Below are positions 7,573 to 16,846 of a stretch of DNA of 64,000 nt, one piece after another. The translations under genes were made by a program, and so were the position numbers. Position 1 is the stretch's first letter. Every line of letters starts with the position of its first letter. The notes under the pieces are model-generated. The model worked only from the letters and a program-made list of their open reading frames with translations, had not been told where the DNA came from and made no database searches. Source of the DNA: CAYMQB01 sp964392665 (GTDB taxonomy: Bacteria > Hydrothermota > E44-bin80); NCBI GenBank assembly GCA_964392665.1, contig CAYMQB010000004.1, forward strand, positions 1-64,000, given 5' to 3'.

Positions 7573-8049
7573 AAGTTCTTAGTTTACATAGTCTTTTTGG
7601 TTTGTTTACAACGAAGTATTTAATTCCACTAATTAGAGCGTTTGAAGACACTGTACTACATCATCTGGATTCCTGCTGTTGCAGGAATGACGGGAAAATG
7701 GCGACTCATTACACACCCCGTCATATACCATTCGCTATATGACACCCCTCTTTTTAGAGGGGACTACACCCCGTCTACTCTGCAGACACCCCTCTTTTTA
7801 GAGGGGATTAACTTAGTCGGATGGATTACTCAAACTTGTCCTGATGAAAATCAGGAATGACAACCTTGCGTGCTTGGTGTTTCTCCGATACACCGATACA
7901 CCGTTACTCCGATACTCTGCTCTAATGGCGTCCTTGCAGTTTCTCCGTTTCTCCGATACACCGATACACCGTTACTCCGATACTCTGCTCTAATGGCGTC
8001 CTTGCAGTTTCTCCGTTTCTCCGATACACCGTTACTCCGATACTCTGTT
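7573..8049. repeat. Intergenic repeats including three ~68-bp tandem copies
   Basis: A REP hairpin (ATTCCTGCTGTTGCAGGAAT) and two variable-hairpin units (7709-7810) are followed by a REP with TCCTGATGAAAATCAGGA (about 7840-7857). From 7880 to 8064 come three copies of a unit made of CTCCGATACACC, CCGTTACTCCGATACTCTG and TAATGGCG. The spacings are 68 and 60 bp because 8-bp sub-units are gained or lost. The last copy runs into the end of the BY-kinase gene. Confidence 0.85.
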
Positions 8050-10227
8050 TTAATGGCGGCGGTGCTTCTTTCTCCCCTTTTCTTTCTTCTCCCCATCCTC
8101 TGAATAATAATCGTAGTATTTGTAGTAATAATACTTGTAAGAACCATAAACATGCCTTACATCTATGTCGTTAAGAACCGTACCAAGTAGTTTTATGTGT
8201 ACATACTCCGCATTACTCTTTGCCTTTTCCGCTATGTCCCTTGTTGTTTTTCCAGAACGGATGACAAAGACCACACCGTCCACCTCCTGTCCAATCACGA
8301 CCGGGTCTGTTACCGCGATCATTGGCGGTGAATCCAGTATTATCACATCGAATTTCGATTTGAGTTCTTCGAGCACTTGTTTCATCTTTTTTGAGCCCAG
8401 TAATTCCGACGGATTCGGTGGAATAGGACCCGATGTTATAACGGAGAGGTTTTCGATTTTGGTTTTCTTGATTGCATCAGCAAGTTTCAACTCACCCGTC
8501 AAGACTTTTGAAATTCCCTCATCCTTCTCTAAACTGAATAGATGATGAATCATAGGCTTTCTCAAGTCCGTATCGAGCAGCAGCGTTTTCTTTCCAGCCT
8601 GTGCTTCCGTTATCGCAAGATTGCTTGCCGTAAGCGTCTTGCCCTCTTTTGGTGCAGGACTTGTAACAACCACTGTCTTTATTCCATTATCCACGGAAGC
8701 AAACTGCAGACTTGTCCTAAGGCTTCTGTAAGACTCCGAAATGGGCGACCGCGGTTTGTAATGAGTAATCAGTCTGGTCTCGATATCTTCTACTTCTCCT
8801 TTTCTGCCGTCTGTTCTGATGGAAGGTATCGAAGCAAGTATTGGCATTTTAAGTGTATTTTTTGCATCTTCGACTCCCTTAATGGACGTATCAAAATATT
8901 CTATTACGAAAGCAATACCCATAGAAATGATAAGACCCATAATAAAACCTAACAGTACATTGAGTATTTTTCTTTTCCATATCTGCTTCTGTGGAATGAC
9001 TGCTTCATCCAGCATGGAAACAGTTCCAATTTCGCTTGCTTCTGAAATCTTCGCTTCCTCGGACTTCTCGAGCAACATCATATAGACCTTCTCATTTGCT
9101 TTTCTCTGTCTCTCGAGTCTTGCAAGTTCTACCTGGCTATCGGGGATATTCCTAAATTTCGTATCGTATGAATTCAAGATTTTTCTGTATGAATTTTCTT
9201 TAGCTTTTGCCACCTCGCTTTCGATCTGAAGATGTAAGGACTCGAGGATTAAACTCTGAACCTGCGTAAGCGCATCGATCTGTCCTCTGTTTTTAAGAAG
9301 CAAAACAATCGTTTCGTTCATCTTATTTTTAATCGCCCCAAGCTTTGAGTCTATTTCCTTCATTTTTGGGTCACTATTAGAATATCCCTGGATAGCAAGA
9401 GATGCTCTATTGTTCTCAAGTGTGGACAGGGATTTTTTTAGGTCTTCGAGAAGAGGCAATGAGATATCCGTAGATGTTTTAAGAAATTCTTTCTGCTCAT
9501 CAGTCAATTGAGATTTTACTGCACTTAGATTTTTCTCCACTCCTCTTCTCTCGATCTTTGCCTTCTCATGCAGCATCTGTAACTCTGCAAGTTGAGTAAT
9601 AAACTCTTCCGTCTCCCTCTGCAAACCAAGCACTTTATGAGTTTTCTGGTATTTTCGAATATCTTCTTCCGCCTTCTTTAATTCAGATTCCACTATTTTC
9701 ATCTGTGATTCTGCAAATTGTCTTACGCCACTAACTTCTCTTCTTTTGTCTTCGATGTTGAATTGGATATATGTTTCTGCGATTTGATTCGCAAAAAGCG
9801 CAGCAGTATAAGGCTTTTCCGTTTTACACTTTAGTTCGATTATATCCGAGTTTTTGATGGGCGTTATGGTAGTCGAGTTTTTCACTTTGCCGACTATTTT
9901 CGATTTACTGTCTGTCCCGATACTTTCCATATCAGCGGTGGAAAAATTCGATGCTACCTTCTGCATCAAAGAATTGCTTTTTAGAATTAGAGTATGGTTA
10001 GTGATCTCCGTTGCCTTACTATATCCAAACTCCATGCCAGGTAAAGAACTTGGTAGTTGTTTTATAATGATAGTTGCTTTTGCCTCGTAAACTGGTGGTT
10101 TACGGAAGGTGAAATAAATAGTCGAAACAAAAGTAGCAAGGAAAAGGATAAGTATTAACCACCTTCTCCTCATAATTATTGTAATATATGTATTTATATC
10201 TACCCTATCTTCTTTTTCTCCATTCAT
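8050..10227 (-). CDS. Polysaccharide co-polymerase fused to tyrosine autokinase (Wzz/BY-kinase)
   Basis: The N-terminal Wzz domain has a membrane segment at about 20-40 (RRWLILILFLATFVSTIYF). A long coiled coil follows (about 150-390), then a second membrane segment (about 415-440), then a cytoplasmic BY-kinase. The kinase has Walker A PAPKEGKT (about 525-531), Walker A' LLLDTDLRKP and Walker B VIILDSPP. The tail holds ten tyrosines (YGSYKYYYYKYYDYY), the expected autophosphorylation cluster, then a basic HRRH end. This class sets chain length in Wzx/Wzy systems and is reset by a phosphatase such as the one at 10937. The start overlaps the SLBB gene stop by 4 bases (ATGA). The stop lies inside a tandem repeat. 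Confidence 0.93.
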   Translation of the reverse strand: MNGEKEDRVDINTYITIIMRRRWLILILFLATFVSTIYFTFRKPPVYEAKATIIIKQLPSSLPGMEFGYSKATEITNHTLILKSNSLMQKVASNFSTADMESIGTDSKSKIVGKVKNSTTITPIKNSDIIELKCKTEKPYTAALFANQIAETYIQFNIEDKRREVSGVRQFAESQMKIVESELKKAEEDIRKYQKTHKVLGLQRETEEFITQLAELQMLHEKAKIERRGVEKNLSAVKSQLTDEQKEFLKTSTDISLPLLEDLKKSLSTLENNRASLAIQGYSNSDPKMKEIDSKLGAIKNKMNETIVLLLKNRGQIDALTQVQSLILESLHLQIESEVAKAKENSYRKILNSYDTKFRNIPDSQVELARLERQRKANEKVYMMLLEKSEEAKISEASEIGTVSMLDEAVIPQKQIWKRKILNVLLGFIMGLIISMGIAFVIEYFDTSIKGVEDAKNTLKMPILASIPSIRTDGRKGEVEDIETRLITHYKPRSPISESYRSLRTSLQFASVDNGIKTVVVTSPAPKEGKTLTASNLAITEAQAGKKTLLLDTDLRKPMIHHLFSLEKDEGISKVLTGELKLADAIKKTKIENLSVITSGPIPPNPSELLGSKKMKQVLEELKSKFDVIILDSPPMIAVTDPVVIGQEVDGVVFVIRSGKTTRDIAEKAKSNAEYVHIKLLGTVLNDIDVRHVYGSYKYYYYKYYDYYSEDGEKKEKGRKKHRRH

Positions 10228-10619
10228 AATTTTTGCACCAAAAGGTAAAGGTTAACGAACACTACAATGTTCGAAATAAAAGATGCAGCCGAGCGCACCT
10301 TCTTCCAGAGATTCGATTTTATTATTATAATATCACCTGATTTGAGAAAAATGGGCTCCTTGGATTTTTGCTTTGAAAGATAATCTCCCAGATTTACATT
10401 TGTTTCCTGTCCCCCTGCCTGTCCCCTTATAAGCTTGACATGTGCCAGGTCCGCATCAGGCGTAGGACCACCTGCAAGGGAAATCAATTCCAGTATGTCC
10501 GCATTCGATTCTACATAGTAGAGTCCTGGAGATTTCACTTCTCCCCATATATAGAGCTTTGTTTTGATTCCTCCTGTCGGTATCTGTAATGCGAACAAAA
10601 ACGCAAGAAAATATAGCAT
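10224..10619 (-). CDS. Short SLBB-domain protein of polysaccharide export
   Basis: A strong AGAGGAG site precedes the ATG. Residues 1-14 are a hydrophobic signal-like stretch. Then comes one SLBB domain (KLYIWGEVKSPGLYYVESNA, DILELISLAGGPTPDADL, VNLGDYL, FLKSGDIIII) and a C-terminal membrane helix (AASFISNIVVFVNLYLLVQ). Full Wza-type proteins carry a Poly_export domain first; here it is missing, and at 131 residues this is not a complete channel. It is translationally coupled to the BY-kinase gene. I infer a periplasmic or inner-membrane adaptor working with that kinase; the main export channel must lie elsewhere. Confidence 0.82.
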   Translation of the reverse strand: MLYFLAFLFALQIPTGGIKTKLYIWGEVKSPGLYYVESNADILELISLAGGPTPDADLAHVKLIRGQAGGQETNVNLGDYLSKQKSKEPIFLKSGDIIIIKSNLWKKVRSAASFISNIVVFVNLYLLVQKL

Positions 10620-10936
10620 ATAAACTCCTCTCTTTACTTACTCATAGCTTACTTAGTTTGCGCACTCTTTTTAGTTTTTTTAGTTTGTTTAGTTTATTTG
10701 GTTTATTTGGTTTATTTGGTTTGTTTGGAACGTTAGTATCGTTTGGAGACACTGTGCTGCATCATCTGGATTCCTGCTGTTGCAGGAATGACACTTCATA
10801 GACGAAGCCGTTTTATTACAGCATAGCATTTAATTACAGCAAAGCGTCGGGGCTGGAAAGTCCCTCCGACAACTCTAATTCACGCAGGCTAAAGCCTGCG
10901 GCTACCTCCGATACTTTGCTCGCTCGTTCTCACATT
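10620..10936. repeat. Intergenic repeats
   Basis: A 9-bp array (TTTAGTTTG to TTTGGTTTA, about 10665-10732) leads into a copy of the GTTAGTATCGTTTGGAGACA block with hairpin ATTCCTGCTGTTGCAGGAAT. ACAGC-type hairpin units follow (about 10805-10850), then GCAGGCTAAAGCCTGC at 10884-10899. No gene is seen. Confidence 0.75.
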
Positions 10937-11638
10937 TCACTCCGAAAGCAGGAGCCTCTGTGCGTTTTGACCAAGCAGTTCATCGGTTTTAGGTCTTCCA
11001 ACAAGTTTCTCAAGCAATGGTCTCACCTCAGCAAAGTCAAATCCCCATTCTTTGTTGTGAGTGTCCGTTGCCACGAAATCTACGATACCTTGTTTTAACA
11101 AATTTATTACTACCTTTTTTACCGTTTTATTGTATCTTCCCAAAATGGATTTCGAGTTTATCTGAACGAGAACTCCCCTTCTCTTCCACTCTTTCAGTTT
11201 ATCCGGCTCTTTCTGTATCGAAAATGCCCTTTCCGGATGCGCAATAATCGGAATTAATCCCTGCGACTGGAACCAGAATATTTCTTTCTCGCAGTTAAGA
11301 GGATAGGCTACGAAAGGAAGCTCGATTAGAATGTGTTTGCCTCCATTCATCGAATATTGAGTAACTATTTCTGGTTTGATTTCAAATCCAACAGCTATTT
11401 CCGCACCTTGAAAAAGTTTTATATTGATACCCTCTTCGCCTATCTTTGCTTTCAGATTCCGAAAAGCGTTCCTTATTTCCTTTGGAGTTGGCTCATATAA
11501 TCCTTCTAACACGTGAGGCGTCGCAAAAACCGTGCTTATTCCCTGTCTTTCCGCATCTCTCAAGAGCTCAATCGAATCATCCATATTCTTAGCCCCATCG
11601 TCCATACCAGGTAAAATATGTGTATGAATATCAATCAT
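10937..11638 (-). CDS. PHP-family protein-tyrosine phosphatase (CpsB/YwqE type)
   Basis: The metal-binding PHP motifs are all present: MIDIHTHILPGMDDG at the start, FATPHV, a Glu in QGAEI, IAHPERAF and ATDTHN. Length (233) fits manganese-dependent phosphatases that dephosphorylate BY-kinases. It sits directly upstream of the SLBB and BY-kinase genes in the reading direction, so its substrate is most likely the tyrosine tail encoded at 8050-10227. Upstream spacing shows only a weak ribosome site. It acts in the cytoplasm. Confidence 0.92.
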   Translation of the reverse strand: MIDIHTHILPGMDDGAKNMDDSIELLRDAERQGISTVFATPHVLEGLYEPTPKEIRNAFRNLKAKIGEEGINIKLFQGAEIAVGFEIKPEIVTQYSMNGGKHILIELPFVAYPLNCEKEIFWFQSQGLIPIIAHPERAFSIQKEPDKLKEWKRRGVLVQINSKSILGRYNKTVKKVVINLLKQGIVDFVATDTHNKEWGFDFAEVRPLLEKLVGRPKTDELLGQNAQRLLLSE

Positions 11639-12058
11639 TTGTTTTCACCACAGAGACACAGAGAACACAGAGAAAACATCAATTAAAGGGTCCCTACTCC
11701 CCGCCAAAGCAATTCAAACAGGGATTGAAAGAGAATCTAAAGAGATTTTCCCATTCCATTACCTAAAACCCAATTCAAAAGATAGCCACGGTTACTGTAC
11801 GGTTTATTTAGTTTATTTAGTTTATTTACTTTATTTAGTTTTTTTAGTTTATTTACAACATCGTTAGTATCGTTTGGCATGTTTATATCGGCACTGGGAG
11901 TCCCTCTTACATATTACATTGCGCATCTTAAGAGTTTTCGCACTTCATGAAATTCGAAACTGAAAGAAGAAAAAAAATACTGTTTGGAAATTTACAGACG
12001 AATTCTAATGGAAACAAGCGCTACTCAACACTAATGCTGCATCAAATCCACAACCTTA
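11639..12058. repeat. Intergenic repeats
   Basis: CACCACAGAGACACAGAGAA occurs at 11647-11680, a family seen again near 40190 and 57885. A 9-bp TTTAGTTTA array lies at 11799-11850, followed by GTTAGTATCGTTTGG. The rest shows no recognisable feature. Confidence 0.65.
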
Positions 12059-13693
12059 TTATCCACCCAATGCTTTCTGCCGTGTCCTTGCTTTACCGAG
12101 ATATTTCTTGGCTCCCGAGTGCCCAGATCTGTATCTCAAGATCTTCTCAAACATATTTATTGCCTTTTTATAGTTTCCGCTGCTGAAATAACCAAGTCCT
12201 TGTTTGTACCATTTGTTAATATCTGCTTCCGTAACACCAGGTGTCGGAGGTTTCTTTTTACCTACCTCTTTAGGTGGTGCTTTTTTGGCTTGAAGTCTTT
12301 TCGTCAATTGATCTACCTTTGCAGCAATATCCGTATTATTTTCATCTATAGCAAGCAATTCCTTATACTTACTTAGAGCACCCTTATAATCTCCCTTGTT
12401 CTCCATAACCTTTGCAGCCATTTCAATGTCACCGAACTGCTTTGTAAATGCTGCTCTTGCTTTTTCGTAGTATGATGTTGATTCTTCATGTCCGGGTTTT
12501 AGAAAAAGGCATCTTTCAAGATGCGTCATTGCATTTTTATATTCGCCCTTGTTGAAAGCAGTAACACCACTTACGAAGTTGCTATCGAATTCTTTCTCTT
12601 TTTCTAATTCTTCTTTCGTGGGTTTTCTCTCGAGCCCGAGTTTAAATTCTTTCGTTTCCTTTCCTTTAAGGGTCAGCTTTATCTGTTTCCATTTGTATCC
12701 CGGTATTACAACCTTCATCATATATTCACCAGGTAGAAGTTTCAACCTTACCTTACCCTTCTTACCCGAAACTGAACTCTTTTTATTGTTCCTCTCAAGG
12801 TTAACGCTGAAATCAAGTGCTTTCCCGGTATCTTTATCATAAACACGAATGGAAACTAAAGAATATTCTGGCGCTTTCGGCATTGCCATACTCGAGAAGG
12901 ATGCTCCAAACGAAAGTCGCGTTCTATGGCTTTTTCCAATCTGCTCGAAATGCGTCCACGCAAGTTCAACTTCCGCAATGGGAAATTTATAACTTATACC
13001 GGTATTGACATCCCTTCCATCGAACTCGAACATATAGGATAGCGGCTCAACAATCTGCCATCTTCCGCCAAAGAAGAGACCAACTGCATCTTCGTGAGCT
13101 TTACCCAGCAATTCCTGCTGATCGGTCGATGCAAACAGCATATCCGAATTGAACCAGTGGCTGTGAGGACCGAAACCTACGTATTTGCCGCGCCCAATTC
13201 CAACAGTATACTCCCCGTAAGAACCGCCAAAATTCTTTGTGGAAACAAAGAACAGACTAAACTGCTCATGCGGTCGCCTTGCGACTTTGATATAATCTAC
13301 ATCATCGGAGTATCCAAAATGCTCCGACTGTCCTAATTCCGATACATACTTCCTGTACGTAATATTATGCATACCAAATGCAATGGAAGGTGCTCCCCCG
13401 CTTTCCCTTAATAGAATGCTATTGAAGTTGATGGTGTAATCTACCGTCGTAAGCATAGAAATAGTAACCTCTCCCCAATCACCAATTCCATAAGCAAAAC
13501 CAGTGTTGAAATCAGCAGGACTGTCCAGATAGTCCCCAATGGTCAATATTCCTGAAGAGTAAACCTTCCAGGTTCCACCCTTGATAACTTTGGCTACAGG
13601 AATATCAATCAGACCCGAGGTCCGATCAAAATCCGCATATGCAAATGAGACAACAAGGGAAATAAGAAAAACAAATATAATTAGTTTTTTCAT
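12059..13693 (-). CDS. Beta-barrel protein with Ig-like and TPR domains
   Basis: AGAGGAG precedes the ATG and a signal peptide ends near VSFAYA. The mature start FDRTSGLIDIPVAKV matches the OmpA protein at 5143-6783, as do a shared block around HNITY, the FGPHSHWFNSDM segment and FEFDGRDVNTGI. The first roughly 260 residues are therefore a paralogous barrel. A carboxypeptidase-regulatory-like domain follows (about 275-355). The C-terminal 170 residues are TPR repeats (FNKGEYKNAMTHLERCLFL, NKGDYKGALSKYKELLAI, SSGNYKKAINMFEKILRY). It lacks the OmpA domain. An outer-membrane protein with periplasmic TPRs near export genes could be an export platform, by analogy with TPR-barrel exporters; this is inference. 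Confidence 0.8.
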   Translation of the reverse strand: MKKLIIFVFLISLVVSFAYADFDRTSGLIDIPVAKVIKGGTWKVYSSGILTIGDYLDSPADFNTGFAYGIGDWGEVTISMLTTVDYTINFNSILLRESGGAPSIAFGMHNITYRKYVSELGQSEHFGYSDDVDYIKVARRPHEQFSLFFVSTKNFGGSYGEYTVGIGRGKYVGFGPHSHWFNSDMLFASTDQQELLGKAHEDAVGLFFGGRWQIVEPLSYMFEFDGRDVNTGISYKFPIAEVELAWTHFEQIGKSHRTRLSFGASFSSMAMPKAPEYSLVSIRVYDKDTGKALDFSVNLERNNKKSSVSGKKGKVRLKLLPGEYMMKVVIPGYKWKQIKLTLKGKETKEFKLGLERKPTKEELEKEKEFDSNFVSGVTAFNKGEYKNAMTHLERCLFLKPGHEESTSYYEKARAAFTKQFGDIEMAAKVMENKGDYKGALSKYKELLAIDENNTDIAAKVDQLTKRLQAKKAPPKEVGKKKPPTPGVTEADINKWYKQGLGYFSSGNYKKAINMFEKILRYRSGHSGAKKYLGKARTRQKALGG

Positions 13694-14251
13694 CTTTTCT
13701 CCTCTTTATCGTATTTTCGCACGATTAAAACATTGATTCACCGCAAAGAAGTAATTCAGTAATTCGTAGCGGATTCACCACATTTATGAATAGCCTTCGG
13801 CTTCTTCGGACGCTACCAACGTCCTTCCAGAATAACCGTACCTTTATCCAATCCTCCCATTTTCATTATAGCAAATCAATAGGTCTAATATAGTATAATT
13901 CAATTGAGCAAAAACTATGCCACAATGTATTCGACAATTTAAGTGCTTATTTCACAAACTTTAACAGCTATCAAATTCTATTAGAACAATAAAAAAATGT
14001 CCAGAATCTGAACAAGTTGTTCAGGAAATGAACACTTTAAGTCGTTACAAGATTTTTTTTAACTACTATGCTATTTCAATGTTGCATCCTCTTTTCAACA
14101 CAAATTGCTACGAACAATCACTGATTTTGTGCTCCAGCAATCAAACGAAAAACATTCGCCCGACACCGATTAGTCTCCTAATTTCCATTTTCTAATTTTC
14201 TATTTCACTCATGCTCTCCGTCAAATGTTGAGACCTGACCCCTCTGCTCTT
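13694..14251. other. 558-bp gap without a gene
   Basis: It begins with the ribosome site of the barrel gene. AATAGCCTTCGGCTTCTT at about 13786-13803 recurs near 59305. The middle (13870-14100) is AT-rich and shows no array. I see no RNA gene or open frame; a promoter for 12059-13693 probably lies here. Confidence 0.5.
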
Positions 14252-15580
14252 TCAAAAGCCAAGTGCTGCAAGCAATGCAATTAAGGGTTCAACAGGCACC
14301 CTGAAACGTGCTTCTCCAACCTCTCCCGGAATTATGAGAAAAAATGCGATTGAAATAAGCACAAAAAGCGTTACAATATTGAAATGGTATCTTCCTATTC
14401 CCTTTACAACCATATAATACATTGCGAATTGATATATGATAACGGCACAAATGAATATCCATATACTGAAATCGATTTTTTCAATCCTTTGCCGCACAAA
14501 CAATTTGCTTGCAGCAAGAACCTTTGCCTTCAGAATAAGTTGCAATGATTCCCTGTATATCGGTCTTAGCTTTATTACGCTACCTTTACCCTGCAGTACT
14601 GCTGCTGTGAAACCAATGTTAACCGGAATAAAGGTATGCAGTATTCCTATCATTTGATTTTTGAGAAAAGAAACCGGGTGCGATATTACGAGCTTAATTG
14701 CATCTGCTGCAAGTCTATTGCAAAGAGCGGGATTATCATCAAAATGCTCGATATCGTAATCACTTAATCCATACTTCTCTTTCTCGTACTTTAAGAAAGT
14801 ATCCTTTGCCTGATTTCTCGAAACATTTTCAATATCCGCAACAATGGATGGAGCATTGTATATCACAAGGTTAACCGAATGTATTTTTGTGTAGAAAAAC
14901 CGTTTAAAAACCAAAGCGTTTCGCACAGACCAGAGAAATGGAAGCAAAATAATCGAAATGAGAAATACAGATATTATCTTACCGTGCACTTTTTTATAAA
15001 TCAAAAAAATCAGTGGTAAAACAGGGAATACAAGGGCAATCGGTCTTATGAATATTGAGATGCCTAAACTGAAACCAGAAATAAGAACGATACCCTCTCT
15101 TTTATTTTTAAGATATAGAAGAAAAAACAAAACCCCAAGCAGAAGAAAAATTGTAAAAAGTGTTTCTGCTAAAATCTGAGTTGCAAACAACGCCTGGTGC
15201 ATATTAAAGGTATACAGCAAGGCTGCAATCATACCGACTTTCTCATTGAACAATACCTTTCCAAAAAACAGCAGTATCAAAACCATGATAACATCCATAA
15301 GTAACTGAGCTGCTACTACGAAAACGGTCTTTTCCAGAAAAACACCGTACATTAATGCCAAAAACAAAGGATAACCTGGAGTCCTAACCGGGTCTTTGAT
15401 CTCTGGATTAGATAAATACATAGAATATGAATGGTTATGTAAGAGGTTGGTTGCAATAAGATTGTAACCCACACTATCATGGCTCGTGTAAGCGGTCGTC
15501 GGATTTTGAAGCACCATAATAAAGAACGGTATCCTGACAATTAATGCAAGCAAAATTAAAAGAATAATATGTTTTTTCAT
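14252..15580 (-). CDS. GT39-like integral-membrane glycosyltransferase (GT-C fold)
   Basis: About ten hydrophobic segments are visible. The first periplasmic loop carries an acidic residue at HDSVGYN (Asp35), followed by RTPGYPLFLALMYG, the pattern of ArnT/PMT_2 enzymes that take sugar from a polyprenyl-phosphate donor. The C-terminus has PGEVGEARFRVPVEPLIALL, which is shared closely with the protein at 21534. It overlaps the upstream GT4 gene by 4 bases, so the two are co-translated. The acceptor is unknown. Confidence 0.85.
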   Translation of the reverse strand: MKKHIILLILLALIVRIPFFIMVLQNPTTAYTSHDSVGYNLIATNLLHNHSYSMYLSNPEIKDPVRTPGYPLFLALMYGVFLEKTVFVVAAQLLMDVIMVLILLFFGKVLFNEKVGMIAALLYTFNMHQALFATQILAETLFTIFLLLGVLFFLLYLKNKREGIVLISGFSLGISIFIRPIALVFPVLPLIFLIYKKVHGKIISVFLISIILLPFLWSVRNALVFKRFFYTKIHSVNLVIYNAPSIVADIENVSRNQAKDTFLKYEKEKYGLSDYDIEHFDDNPALCNRLAADAIKLVISHPVSFLKNQMIGILHTFIPVNIGFTAAVLQGKGSVIKLRPIYRESLQLILKAKVLAASKLFVRQRIEKIDFSIWIFICAVIIYQFAMYYMVVKGIGRYHFNIVTLFVLISIAFFLIIPGEVGEARFRVPVEPLIALLAALGF

Positions 15581-16704
15581 TGCTTATGCGATTTTTCTTT
15601 CTCTTCTATTATGTTTTCATACACTGATATTATTTTTTTTGTCTTCCCTTCCCATAGAAACTGTTTTGCCTTCTCCCGTACTTTTACCTTGAATGATTCC
15701 GGATTTGCTTTGATTATACGGTTTATTGCACGCGATAACTCTTTAGTGTTATCCCCGGAAGGCACAATATAACCTGTCTTGCCATCATCGACAATCTCCG
15801 AAGCACCAACCTCTGAACTGACAACTACGGGTAAGCCCATCGCCATCGCTTCAAGCACGGGATAACCAAAAGGTTCATAGAGACTTGGAAGAACAAGCAA
15901 ATCGGAAACCACATAGTAATCGCCGATATTCGACCTAAATCCTGCGAAATGAACATTTTTGCCGACACCTTGTTCTGTAGCAAATTTTTTATAACCTTCT
16001 CTATCCCCCCGTCCCACAATCAGTAGCAAAGTATTTTTCGGAAGAAAGGCAAGACACTTTATTATCTGCTTCAATCCTTTTCTTTCCCACTGACTGCCAA
16101 CGAATAGAATTACTACCGAGGAATCTTTAATACTCATACGTTCCCGTTTTCGCTTCCTAAAAGAGGTATCAAAATCTTTGAAGAAATGTTTTTCGATACC
16201 GGGATACAACACTATTGGAGGTTTTATCTCGTATTCCCTTTCCAACTCTCTTGCAAGTAAACAGGAAACTGCTAAAACTTTTTTTGCATTCCTGAAGCTT
16301 ATCTTTTGAAAGGTTGCTGCTGTATATGTTCTCAAATCCCAGTATGATTTCCGAAAAAAGGAAAAATCACGGAAGAGATTATTCTTCTCAGCCAATATCC
16401 TGTTCTGACAAATATGCGCAGAGGCAACATCGGGGTGAAGATAGAGTGGTCCCATAGAATGGATAATGTCAAAAGTCCCTTTCTTCAAAACTTTCTTAAG
16501 GAAAATCATAAAACTGTTTACACTTAGCAAATCCTTTTTGCCAATGGCTGGTATAAGGTGAACTTTTGCATTGGTTTTTCCAACAATTTCGTTGGTAAAT
16601 AGGTGAACTTCTAATTTTTCCGAAAGATGCTTCACCAACTCGTATGCATACTTTTCGACACCACCGTACTGATAAGTTCTAAAAGAGATAAGGGCTATAC
16701 GCAT
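15577..16704 (-). CDS. GT4 glycosyltransferase
   Basis: I start at MRIALISFRTYQYGGVEKYA because the canonical GT4 N-terminus begins there; the 15 residues that could precede it are not family-like. The GT-B fold shows YGGVEKYAYELVKHL at the start. The C-terminal half has ILFVGSQWERKGL and YEPFGYPVLEAMAMGLPVVV (the E-x7-E nucleotide-sugar site). It is a cytoplasmic retaining transferase for the polysaccharide repeat unit; sugar unknown. Confidence 0.9.
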   Translation of the reverse strand: MRIALISFRTYQYGGVEKYAYELVKHLSEKLEVHLFTNEIVGKTNAKVHLIPAIGKKDLLSVNSFMIFLKKVLKKGTFDIIHSMGPLYLHPDVASAHICQNRILAEKNNLFRDFSFFRKSYWDLRTYTAATFQKISFRNAKKVLAVSCLLARELEREYEIKPPIVLYPGIEKHFFKDFDTSFRKRKRERMSIKDSSVVILFVGSQWERKGLKQIIKCLAFLPKNTLLLIVGRGDREGYKKFATEQGVGKNVHFAGFRSNIGDYYVVSDLLVLPSLYEPFGYPVLEAMAMGLPVVVSSEVGASEIVDDGKTGYIVPSGDNTKELSRAINRIIKANPESFKVKVREKAKQFLWEGKTKKIISVYENIIEEKEKSHKQ

Positions 16705-16846
16705 ATACACACAAGTTAAAAGTGAAAAGTTAAATCTGAAAACATGCAAGAAACGATATTAACGATCTAAACACTCCAAACGAAATTACCAATTACTCAG
16801 TTACTAATTACCAATGACTATTAACTAATGACCATTGACAAACTAC

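Noticed and set aside
7851..8153. Open frame of 100 codons on the minus strand at the end of the kinase gene
   Set aside because: It is a translation of the CCGATACACC tandem repeats and overlaps the kinase in another frame; no domain.
13694..14251. RNA gene or riboswitch in this long gap
   Set aside because: No tRNA cloverleaf, riboswitch core or strong terminator could be recognised by eye.
16705..16749. Fifteen extra N-terminal codons of the GT4 gene
   Set aside because: Family N-terminus begins at MRIALISFR; the extra residues come from the spacer.
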